Source of the DNA: Desulfobacteraceae bacterium
GTDB lineage: Bacteria > Desulfobacterota > Desulfobacteria > Desulfobacterales > BuS5
NCBI GenBank assembly: GCA_030592105.1
Contig: JAUVKE010000204.1
Location: 1-5,118, forward strand
Length of the DNA: 5,118 bases
Direction: 5' to 3'
In this document: piece by piece, positions 1-5,118 of the stretch
Numbering within the stretch: position 1 is the stretch's first letter
Layout: each line of letters begins with the position of its first letter
Program-made: the position numbers and the translations under genes
Notes under the pieces: generated by a model
What the model saw: the letters and a program-made list of their open reading frames with translations, nothing else
Told to the model about the DNA's origin: nothing
Database searches by the model: none

Positions 1-726
1 CAGATCCCCAGCATTATCGTACCTCATATTGTTAAACTCCTGATCAAAACTGGCCTTTAACATCTGGATACAGGTGGGGCTCTTTGCCAGGATATCAATA
101 CACCAGGAGTCGACCTCTTCATCTATTTTATCAAGGGGAGCAACCGAATTCACCAGACCCATTTTAAGAGCTTCATCAGCGCTGTAGCGCCTGCAGAGCA
201 TCCACATTTCCCTGGCTTTTTTTGCTCCAAGCACCCTGATAGCATACTGTATCGGCCATCCTGTGGCAGGGCTTCCCACCTTGGGCCCATTTTGTGCAAA
301 CCTGGCATTATCAGCGGCAATGGTAAAATCACAGCAATATGCCAAATGGTTACCGCCACCTACACACCATCCTTTAACAACAGCAATTATAGGTTTTTTG
401 CAGGCTACTATAAAATCGTTGCATTGGAAAAAAATTTTATCTTCAAATTCACCATCGGCCTCGGCTCCCACATCACCCCCTGTGCAAAAAGCCTTTTCGC
501 CGGTACCTGTTAAAATAACAACCCCTATGGAGGGATCTGCATTAATATCATATATGCATTCCCATATATGGCGAATTGTTGTCCCTGTAAAAGAATTCAT
601 CGCCTTGGGTCTGTTAATCGATATTTTTGCAACTCCCCCTGCTCCAATATATTTTTTTTCGTAGATCACGTCGTCATACTCGTATCCTTCAACTTCTTTC
701 CATTCCTTATAATTTGGTATGGCCAT
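1..726 (-). CDS. Crotonase-superfamily protein, MenB/BadI-like (3' end outside window)
   Basis: The 242 codons present start MAIPNYKEWK and run off the left edge; the stop is not seen. The start at 726 is supported by a strong ribosome binding site, AAAGGAG (739-733), six bases upstream. The crotonase fold is shown by INRPKAMNSF (37-46), the oxyanion-hole segments AFCTGGD (79-85) and GWCVGGGNHL (119-128), and NGPKVGS (146-152) followed by GAKKAREMW (167-175) and MGLVN (189-193). The last three resemble 1,4-dihydroxy-2-naphthoyl-CoA synthase (MenB) and 2-ketocyclohexanecarboxyl-CoA hydrolase (BadI) more than ordinary enoyl-CoA hydratase. The two hydratase glutamates are replaced (H127 and G147), and the conserved MenB/BadI aspartate after VGS is alanine (A154), so the reaction is uncertain. 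It probably acts on a cytoplasmic acyl-CoA. It lies 214 bp downstream of, and on the same strand as, the acyl-CoA dehydrogenase, so a shared acyl-CoA pathway is likely. No menaquinone gene is visible, so I do not call it menB. Confidence -1.
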   Translation of the reverse strand, partial: MAIPNYKEWKEVEGYEYDDVIYEKKYIGAGGVAKISINRPKAMNSFTGTTIRHIWECIYDINADPSIGVVILTGTGEKAFCTGGDVGAEADGEFEDKIFFQCNDFIVACKKPIIAVVKGWCVGGGNHLAYCCDFTIAADNARFAQNGPKVGSPATGWPIQYAIRVLGAKKAREMWMLCRRYSADEALKMGLVNSVAPLDKIDEEVDSWCIDILAKSPTCIQMLKASFDQEFNNMRYDNAGDL

Positions 727-732
727 AATTTA

Positions 733-739
733 CTCCTTT
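733..739 (-). promoter_or_regulatory. Ribosome binding site of the crotonase-family gene
   Basis: On the minus strand this reads AAAGGAG, six bases before the ATG at 726-724. It is a near-consensus Shine-Dalgarno site and decides the start of the gene. It contrasts with the two divergent genes further right, neither of which has a recognisable one. Confidence -1.
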
Positions 740-772
740 AACTGGTTAATATTGTTATTAATGCAATATTTT

Positions 773-797
773 GGGTACCCACAAGGGGCACCCCTAC
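773..797 (-). repeat. Inverted copy of a GTAG-headed REP-like hairpin
   Basis: On the minus strand this reads GTAG followed by an 8-bp stem: GGGTGCCC, loop CTTGT, GGGTACCC (one G-T wobble). It is the diverged, head-to-head partner of the three direct copies starting at 800, with the same GTAG head and the same CTTGT loop but a different stem. Two bases separate it from the first direct copy, so the pair could also fold as one long hairpin or cruciform (773-825). This arrangement resembles the paired REPs of BIME elements. Confidence -1.
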
Positions 798-799
798 GA

Positions 800-940
800 G
801 TAGGGGCAATCCCTTGTGGTTGCCCGTTTATTCAAGATAAAATTATGTAGGGGCAATCCCTTGTGGTTGCCCGTTTCTTCAAGATATAATTATGTAGGGG
901 CAATCCCTTGTGGTTGCCCGTTTATTCAAGATAAAATTAT
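800..940 (+). repeat. Three tandem 47-bp units, each a GTAG-headed REP-like hairpin plus 21-bp spacer
   Basis: The units are 800-846, 847-893 and 894-940. Units 1 and 3 are identical and unit 2 differs at two bases, both in the spacer. Each begins GTAG, followed by GGGCAATCC, loop CTTGT and GGTTGCCC. This gives an 8-bp stem with one bulged T, then an AT-rich 21-bp spacer ending in AATTAT. A 5' GTAG tetranucleotide at the foot of an imperfect hairpin is the known hallmark of REP sequences mobilised by TnpA_REP (RAYT) transposases. Assignment here is by structure only, since no such transposase lies in the window. The third unit ends at the base before the dehydrogenase stop codon (941-943 on the minus strand). 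The array therefore lies in the transcribed spacer if the dehydrogenase and crotonase genes share an mRNA. Confidence -1.
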
Positions 941-2083
941 TTACAGGTCCATTCTCTTGGCTATAATCTGCCGCATAATCTCATTTGTCCCGGCAAAAAT
1001 AGGCATTATCCGCATATCACGAAAATAACGGCTCACCGGATCTTTTTCCAGCATTCCCAGATTTCCATATATATCAAGACACCCGTTAGCCACCCTGTTA
1101 ACCATTTCCCCTGTCCAGAATTTAGCCATGGAGGTCTCAGTAACAACATCGTTCCCTTCCATATGCTCGGCGAGCAACTTTTCAAGAAATGTCCGCCCCA
1201 GTTTTAAGTCTGTGGTCATTTCCACCAGAGAAAACTGGTTCGACTGGGAGTTTGGAACAGACTTTCCCTTACCCGAATTCTCTTTATAAAATTTAATAGT
1301 ACGATCCAGCAGATATTCTGCAGCACCCACAGAGAAGATGGAGACCATTAACCGTTCCTGCTGAAGTTTTTGCATGAGCATCTGGAAACCTGCCCCCCTT
1401 GTTCCGATCAGATTCTCCTTTGGAATACGGCAATCAGTAAAAAAAAGTTCAGAAGTATCCTGGCTGTACATCCCCATTTTATCAAGTTTTTTCCCTTTTT
1501 CAAAACCAGGGGTCCCCTCTTCAACCAGGCATATGGATATCCCTTTATAGGGGTTATCAACAGCAGGATCACGAAAAGCAACAATAGCCAGGCCGCAGTT
1601 AATGCCATTGGTGATAAATGTTTTCGACCCATTTAAAACAAGTTCATTCCCATCATCTTCCATGGTGGCTGCTATGCTGGCAACATCACTTCCTGCCCCA
1701 GGCTCGGATATTACAATGGCGGTTATTATATCCCCTGAAACACATCCAGGGAGATATTTTTGTTTTAGTTTTTCAGATGCAAAGGTATTAAGATACGGCA
1801 CAACAATATCGCTGTGCGTGGAAGGTCCCATCCCAAAATGGTGGGTTTTAACAAGCTCATCAGCCACGATATATGCATGGATAAAATCATGGCCGGGCCC
1901 CCCGTATTCAGGGGAAATAGTTGTGCATAAAAACCCCTCTTCACCCAGACGTTTCCAGGCGCTTTTGGGCATGATTCTTTCTTTTTCCCATTGTTCCACA
2001 CTCGGAATGACTTCTTTATTCATAAAATCGTGAACTCGATTACGAAACTGCTCATGCTCTTTGGTGTAATTTAATATTTCCAT
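941..2083 (-). CDS. Acyl-CoA dehydrogenase, LCAD/isovaleryl-CoA-dehydrogenase-like
   Basis: This 380-residue protein has the usual length of an FAD-dependent acyl-CoA dehydrogenase, which makes the alpha,beta double bond of an acyl-CoA and passes electrons to electron-transfer flavoprotein. It shows an N-terminal helical domain (about 1-115), the signature VISEPGAGSD (124-133) in the middle beta domain, NGSKTFITNG (151-160), and a C-terminal helical domain ending FAGTNEIMRQIIAKRM (363-378). The position that holds the catalytic Glu in medium-chain enzymes (YEGT) is alanine here (A364). A glutamate is present instead in LQQERL (E243), as in long-chain and isovaleryl-CoA dehydrogenases, so the enzyme is predicted to be active. 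The chain-length or branched substrate is not determined. The ATG at 2083 is the natural family start, but there is no Shine-Dalgarno before it; a perfect inverted repeat occupies that place. It is divergent from the aminotransferase and upstream of the crotonase-family gene on the same strand. The stop is TAA. Confidence -1.
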   Translation of the reverse strand: MEILNYTKEHEQFRNRVHDFMNKEVIPSVEQWEKERIMPKSAWKRLGEEGFLCTTISPEYGGPGHDFIHAYIVADELVKTHHFGMGPSTHSDIVVPYLNTFASEKLKQKYLPGCVSGDIITAIVISEPGAGSDVASIAATMEDDGNELVLNGSKTFITNGINCGLAIVAFRDPAVDNPYKGISICLVEEGTPGFEKGKKLDKMGMYSQDTSELFFTDCRIPKENLIGTRGAGFQMLMQKLQQERLMVSIFSVGAAEYLLDRTIKFYKENSGKGKSVPNSQSNQFSLVEMTTDLKLGRTFLEKLLAEHMEGNDVVTETSMAKFWTGEMVNRVANGCLDIYGNLGMLEKDPVSRYFRDMRIMPIFAGTNEIMRQIIAKRMDL

Positions 2084-2085
2084 AG

Positions 2086-2100
2086 AAGTAACATTTACTT
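2086..2100. promoter_or_regulatory. Perfect inverted repeat touching the dehydrogenase start codon
   Basis: AAGTAA-CAT-TTACTT is a 6-bp perfect dyad with a 3-bp centre, placed 3-17 bases upstream of the dehydrogenase ATG, where a Shine-Dalgarno is expected. It could be a repressor operator or a weak mRNA hairpin over the initiation region. It is short and AT-rich, so chance is a real possibility. Confidence -1.
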
Positions 2101-2109
2101 TAAATTAAG

Positions 2110-2118
2110 ATTATAACA
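2110..2118 (-). promoter_or_regulatory. Candidate extended -10 promoter for the acyl-CoA dehydrogenase
   Basis: On the minus strand this reads TGTTATAAT, a perfect -10 hexamer with the TGn extension. Transcription would begin near 2103, giving a leader of about 20 bases. The -35 position (about 2138-2133, TATTAT) is poor, which an extended -10 can offset. AT-rich DNA gives frequent false matches, so confidence is modest. Confidence -1.
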
Positions 2119-2211
2119 TACACAAAAATACTATAATATGACATATTTGATTAAAAAAAATTAGTAAAAAGAAAAAAAGACTTCATTAACTCACAACATA
2201 AATTTTTTTGC

Positions 2212-2236
2212 AATATTTTTTTTGCAAAAAAATATT
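2212..2236. repeat. A-tract/T-tract inverted repeat
   Basis: AATA followed by eight T, GC, seven A and TATT forms a near-perfect dyad about the central GC. The motif TTTTTTTGCAA also occurs just before it as a direct repeat (2203-2213 and 2217-2227). Such phased tracts are expected to bend DNA or act as an UP element for the rightward promoter; that role is inferred. Confidence -1.
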
Positions 2237-2250
2237 TTTTAATATATACA
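2222..2250 (+). promoter_or_regulatory. Candidate sigma-70-type promoter for the rightward genes
   Basis: TTGCAA (2222-2227) and TATACA (2245-2250) are separated by 17 bp, with A/T tracts upstream. Transcription would start near 2257 and leave a leader of about 155 bases before the aminotransferase ATG. The match is imperfect and the region is AT-rich, so this is tentative. Confidence -1.
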
Positions 2251-2264
2251 TACAAAAATGTATA
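2245..2264. promoter_or_regulatory. Inverted repeat over the candidate -10 and start site; possible operator
   Basis: TATACAT and ATGTATA are perfect 7-bp arms separated by six bases. The right arm overlaps the 8-bp palindrome TGTATACA (2259-2266). It covers the proposed -10 box and transcription start, the classic position for a repressor operator. No regulator gene is in the window, so the binding protein is unknown. Confidence -1.
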
Positions 2265-2411
2265 CACTCTAAAGGAGTATAGTCTACGAAGAAACATCAG
2301 AATTTTTTTTAAGGCCGAGAAAAGCAATGGGATTTTAAATTGAGTTTAATCAGATTATACCTGTTGCGTCTTTTAAATCAGCGACACTGAATAGTTACAA
2401 AATAAAAAACT

Positions 2412-3605
2412 ATGACAATCTCACAAAATATTACTAATATGATCAAATCATCTTCCTGGATACGAAAGATGTTTGAAGAAGGGACGTCCCTAAAAGCAAA
2501 ATACGGGGCAGAAAAAGTATACGATTTTTCCCTGGGAAATCCAAATATTGAACCCCCTGAAAAATTTCAAAAAGCACTCAAAGAGACCATAACAGATTCA
2601 ACAACCGGTTTCCACGCATATATGCCGAATACCGGTTACCCCGGTGTACGGGCATCTGTTGCTGATTAGCTGCGGGGGGAGCAGAAGATAAATATTTGCG
2701 GGGATGATATTATTATGACCTGCGGTGCAGCCGGTGCTATTAATGTTATATTAAAGGCAATTCTCGATCCAGCAGATGAAGTCATAACTCCTGCCCCGTT
2801 TTTTGTTGAGTATAATTTTTACGTGACCAACCATGGCGGAATATTAAAAACAGTCCCGTCAAAAGAAGATTTCACCCTTGATATTGACGCAATGGGGGAT
2901 GCAATAACATCAAAAACCAAGGCTGTTATCCTTAATTCACCCAATAACCCCACAGGTCAGGTATATTCTGAAAAAAGCCTCATCAATCTTGGTGAACTTT
3001 TAAAATCTGCAGGTGAAAAATATAACAGAACCATCTATATTATATCTGACGAACCCTACAGAAAGATAATATATGATGATTTAAAGCTTCCATCCATATT
3101 TAATTGCTATTCTGAGAGCTTTATTGCAACTTCATATTCCAAAGATCTTTCCATTCCAGGGGAAAGAATCGGTTATATAGCTGTATCCCCGGAAGCCTCT
3201 TTTAAAGATAATCTCTTGCAGGGGATGGCTCTTGCAAACAGGATATTAGGGTTTGTAAATGCCCCTGCTTTAATGCAAAGGGTAATAGGGTCAATACAGG
3301 GAGCAAGTGTTGATATATCCGCCTATGCCAGAAAAAGAGACATTTTATGTAATGGCCTGGAAGATTGCGGATATGAATTTATAAAACCTGCAGGGGCATT
3401 TTATCTTTTTCCCAAAACCCCCATTGACGATGTGGAGTTTGTTAGACTGCTCCAAAAAGAATTAATTTTGACCGTACCTGGAAGCGGTTTTGGCAGACCA
3501 GGTCATTTAAGAATAGCATTTTGTGTGGATGATGATACAATAATCAATTCCATGGCCGGTTTCAAAAAGGTTATGATGGAAGTTAATAATCGCTGCACAA
3601 AATAA
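2412..3605 (+). pseudogene. PLP-dependent class I/II aminotransferase interrupted by one in-frame TAG
   Basis: Read through the TAG at codon 86, this is a 397-residue fold-type I aminotransferase, the normal family length. Features in order are an N-terminal arm with FSLGNPNIEPP (39-49) and AYMPNTGYPG (69-78), TCGAAGA (103-109) for cofactor phosphate contact, SPNNPTG (176-182) with conserved N179, SDEPYRK (212-218) with D213 and Y216, the Schiff-base lysine K244 in SYSKDLSIPGERIG, and the carboxylate-binding arginine R367 in HLRIAF. It would transfer an amino group between an amino acid and a 2-oxo acid in the cytoplasm; the substrate is not identifiable. The ATG at 2412 has an in-frame stop (2403-2405) just upstream and fits the family N-terminus, but lacks a Shine-Dalgarno. 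Apart from TAG, the frame is open for 311 more codons with every key residue intact. It is therefore a recent nonsense mutation, an error, or a readthrough gene. Without readthrough, the 85-residue product would be inactive. The methylmalonyl-CoA epimerase gene follows 28 bases later. Confidence -1.
2667..2669 (+). other. In-frame amber codon (codon 86) in the aminotransferase
   Basis: The reading is GTT GCT GAT TAG CTG CGG, in the helix after the GYPGVR segment, where many class I aminotransferases have a tyrosine (A-E/D-Y-L). TAT or TAC to TAG is a one-base change; CAG to TAG is the other simple route. The phase is unchanged on both sides, so this is not a frameshift. The three complete stop codons in the window (941-943, 3603-3605, 4036-4038) are all TAA. 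Confidence -1.
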
Positions 3606-3633
3606 TAACTGTTATTTTAAAAAAGGTAATAAT

Positions 3634-4038
3634 ATGAAAATACTCAAGATTGATCATCTGGGAATTGCTGTTAAAAGTATTGACCATGGAAAAAATTTCT
3701 GGACGGAAATTTTAGGTCTTACCCATGAATTTTCTGAAACTGTGGAAGATCAAAAGGTTACAACAGGTTTTTTCCCCATAGGCGAAAGCGAAGTGGAACT
3801 CCTCGAATCCACATCTCCGGAAGGTCCCATAGCCAAATATATTGACAAAAAGGGTGAAGGGATACAACATGTTGCTTTTAGAGTTGAAAATATCGAAGAA
3901 GCCCTGGCGGAATTAAAGGAAAAAGGGGTGAGACTGATTGATGAAAAACCGAGAAAAGGGGCAGGGGGCGCTTTAATAGCATTCCTCCATCCAAAAGCAA
4001 CAAATGGCGTCCTTGTAGAGCTGTGTGAAAAAAAATAA
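3634..4038 (+). CDS. mce: Methylmalonyl-CoA epimerase
   Basis: This 134-residue protein of the vicinal oxygen chelate (glyoxalase/bleomycin resistance) fold has the usual epimerase length. It interconverts (S)- and (R)-methylmalonyl-CoA, supplying the isomer used by the mutase. Two beta-alpha-beta-beta-beta halves are visible, with the expected metal ligands: H8 in IDHLGIAV, E55 in EVELLE, H79 in GIQHVAF and E129 in VLVELCE. GAGGALIAFLHPKATNGV (109-126) is also typical of the family. The start has AAGG (3623-3626) seven bases upstream. It lies 28 bases after the aminotransferase frame and upstream of the methylmalonyl-CoA mutase on the same strand, which strongly supports the function. The stop is TAA. 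Other VOC dioxygenases or lyases are possible in principle but unlikely with this neighbour. Confidence -1.
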   Translation: MKILKIDHLGIAVKSIDHGKNFWTEILGLTHEFSETVEDQKVTTGFFPIGESEVELLESTSPEGPIAKYIDKKGEGIQHVAFRVENIEEALAELKEKGVRLIDEKPRKGAGGALIAFLHPKATNGVLVELCEKK

Positions 4039-4199
4039 AGGGCAAGATTCCTGCTTTTCATAAATTACACCCGATATAAATAAAATAATTGCGTTATATA
4101 TGATATAAGGTTTTAAAAAATTAATTTTGGTAAGGCAGGAGATAGTGCAGCCAAAATATTTTTCTCAAAGCCTACAGTATATTTGTTAAGGAAAATATT
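4039..4199 (+). other. Epimerase-mutase spacer, 161 bp, no gene
   Basis: It contains no ORF of note and no clear terminator hairpin. A short dyad TTATAT-ATG-ATATAA (4094-4108) lies in AT-rich sequence and could mark a promoter or processing site, but no good -35/-10 pair is evident. The gap is long enough for the mutase to have its own promoter. Confidence -1.
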
Positions 4200-5118
4200 A
4201 TGTCAGATCATTCAAAAAAACAAAAATGGGCGGAACTTGCCGCAAAAGAATTAAGGGGAAAACCCCTTGAATCTTTAGACTGGGAAACAGCCGAAGGAAT
4301 AACTGTAAAGCCACTTTATACGGCAGAGGATCTTGAAAAAATAGAAGGTTCAGACTCTCTGCCTGGATTCGATCCTTATATCCGGGGCCCAAAAGCTACC
4401 ATGTATGCGGGGAGACCATGGACAATACGTCAATACGCAGGTTTTTCAACTGCAAAGGAATCGAATACTTTTTACAGAAAAAATCTGGCAGCAGGTCAAA
4501 AAGGACTATCCATAGCATTTGACCTGGCCACACACCGGGGCTATGATTCTGATCATCCCAGGGTAGTCGGCGATGTTGGAAAAGCCGGAGTTGCAGTTGA
4601 CTCAATAGAGGATATGAAAATTCTTTTTGACCAGATACCTTTGGACAAGATGTCTGTTTCAATGACCATGAATGGAGCTGTTTTACCTATTCTGGCATCC
4701 TATATTGTGGCGGCCGAGGAAGAAAATGTCTCCCAGGATAAACTTGCCGGGACAATTCAAAATGATATTTTAAAAGAGTACTTAACCCGTAATACATATA
4801 TATATCCACCGACCCCTTCAATGAGAATCGTCTCTGATATTATTGGATACTGCTCTAAGAATATGCCCAAATTTAATACCGTGAGCATAAGCGGTTATCA
4901 TATAATGGAAGCCGGGGCAAATTCTGTTTTACAAACTGCTTTTACACTTGCAGACGGGCTTGAATATGTCAACGCAGCCATAAGTGCAGGCCTTGACATA
5001 GATGCTTTTGCACCGCGGCTCTCCTTTTTCTTTGGAATAGGAATGAATTTTTTCATGGAAATTGCCATGCTGAGAGCCGCCCGTTTTCTCTGGGCTGAGA
5101 CAATATCAAAATTCAATC
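4200..5118 (+). CDS. Methylmalonyl-CoA mutase, catalytic subunit N-terminal part (3' end outside window)
   Basis: The 306 residues present form the start and most of the TIM barrel of an adenosylcobalamin-dependent mutase converting (R)-methylmalonyl-CoA to succinyl-CoA. Clear family segments are [17 protein letters not shown] (73-89), [19 protein letters not shown] (102-120), [12 protein letters not shown] (152-163), [20 protein letters not shown] (185-204), [13 protein letters not shown] (229-241) and [20 protein letters not shown] (271-290). Active-site residues matching Propionibacterium Y89, R207 and H244 are Y79, R197 and H234. Y79 and R197 argue for methylmalonyl-CoA rather than isobutyryl-CoA, whose mutase has Phe and Gln there. 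The sequence closely resembles E. coli Sbm (ScpA), so a single long chain with a C-terminal B12 domain is expected beyond the window. The ATG at 4200 has AAGGA (4188-4192) seven bases upstream; the N-terminus ([18 protein letters not shown]) fits the family. The epimerase gene is next door, upstream. Confidence -1.
   Translation, partial: MSDHSKKQKWAELAAKELRGKPLESLDWETAEGITVKPLYTAEDLEKIEGSDSLPGFDPYIRGPKATMYAGRPWTIRQYAGFSTAKESNTFYRKNLAAGQKGLSIAFDLATHRGYDSDHPRVVGDVGKAGVAVDSIEDMKILFDQIPLDKMSVSMTMNGAVLPILASYIVAAEEENVSQDKLAGTIQNDILKEYLTRNTYIYPPTPSMRIVSDIIGYCSKNMPKFNTVSISGYHIMEAGANSVLQTAFTLADGLEYVNAAISAGLDIDAFAPRLSFFFGIGMNFFMEIAMLRAARFLWAETISKFN

Larger units (their letters stand above)
2084..2411. 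other. Divergent intergenic control region, 328 bp, AT-rich
   Basis: No credible gene lies here. It separates the leftward acyl-CoA dehydrogenase from the rightward aminotransferase and must contain both promoters. It is very rich in A and T tracts, with inverted repeats at 2086-2100, 2212-2236 and 2245-2264. An orphan AAAGGAG (2271-2277) has no start codon at a suitable distance. From 2281 to 2411 I see no convincing site. Confidence -1.

Noticed and set aside
263..664. Plus-strand 133-residue ORF
   Set aside because: It is antisense to the crotonase-family gene, whose minus-strand frame shows clear family motifs and a strong ribosome binding site.
800..940. CRISPR array
   Set aside because: The three units are head-to-tail copies in which the supposed spacer is also repeated almost identically. 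CRISPR spacers are unique, and no cas gene is present.
816..1028. Plus-strand 70-residue ORF across the repeat array
   Set aside because: Its repeated peptide comes only from reading through the tandem hairpin repeats and then antisense to the dehydrogenase gene; it has no ribosome binding site and no family resemblance.
2271..2277. AAAGGAG as the ribosome binding site of a small leader peptide
   Set aside because: No ATG, GTG or TTG follows within a usable distance, so it is treated as a chance match.
2670..2684. CTGC-GGGGGGA-GCAG hairpin just after the TAG as a recoding element
   Set aside because: Only four base pairs, and the same bases encode ordinary codons. It is too weak to claim as a pyrrolysine insertion or readthrough signal.
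2715..3605. A separate 296-residue aminotransferase gene starting at the internal ATG
   Set aside because: It is in the same frame as the upstream 85-residue part, starts in the middle of the fold (MTCGAAGA), and lacks the N-terminal substrate-covering segment. It is the rest of one gene after the TAG.
3606..3633. Terminator between aminotransferase and epimerase
   Set aside because: The 28-base gap has A and T runs but no stem; it reads as an intra-operon spacer with the epimerase ribosome binding site.

Overview
This window looks like chromosome from an anaerobic, acyl-CoA-oxidising bacterium. My best guess is a sulfate reducer of the Desulfobacterota (Desulfobacteria). That is inferred from the gene content (crotonase-family enzyme, acyl-CoA dehydrogenase, PLP aminotransferase, methylmalonyl-CoA epimerase, methylmalonyl-CoA mutase), the moderately AT-rich coding sequence and the very AT-rich intergenic DNA. 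No rRNA or other phylogenetic marker is present to fix the taxonomy.

Layout: two gene groups diverge from an AT-rich control region at 2084-2411. Leftward (minus strand) lies an acyl-CoA dehydrogenase (941-2083). It is followed, after a 214-bp gap, by a MenB/BadI-like crotonase-family gene (726 to the left edge, 3' end missing). The gap holds four copies of a GTAG-headed hairpin repeat that resembles REP elements: one inverted copy and three direct 47-bp tandem units. The last unit abuts the dehydrogenase stop codon. Rightward (plus strand) lie a class I/II PLP-dependent aminotransferase (2412-3605) split by one in-frame TAG at codon 86, a methylmalonyl-CoA epimerase (3634-4038), and the start of a full-length-type methylmalonyl-CoA mutase catalytic subunit (4200 to the right edge).

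How the genes may work together: epimerase plus mutase convert (S)-methylmalonyl-CoA through the (R)-isomer to succinyl-CoA. This is the standard route by which propionyl-CoA from odd-chain or branched-chain compounds enters the TCA cycle. The aminotransferase, dehydrogenase and crotonase would fit upstream oxidation of an amino acid, branched acid or alicyclic acid, but the actual substrate cannot be read from the sequence.

Most notable points: (1) the lone amber codon in an otherwise intact aminotransferase, which is either a fresh pseudogene, a sequence error, or a suppressed or pyrrolysine codon; (2) the REP-like array with compensatory stem changes between copies; (3) a crotonase-family protein that lacks both the hydratase glutamate pair and the conserved MenB/BadI aspartate; (4) a dehydrogenase whose catalytic base appears to be at the LCAD/isovaleryl-CoA dehydrogenase position. 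I did not find an unmistakable new multi-gene system.
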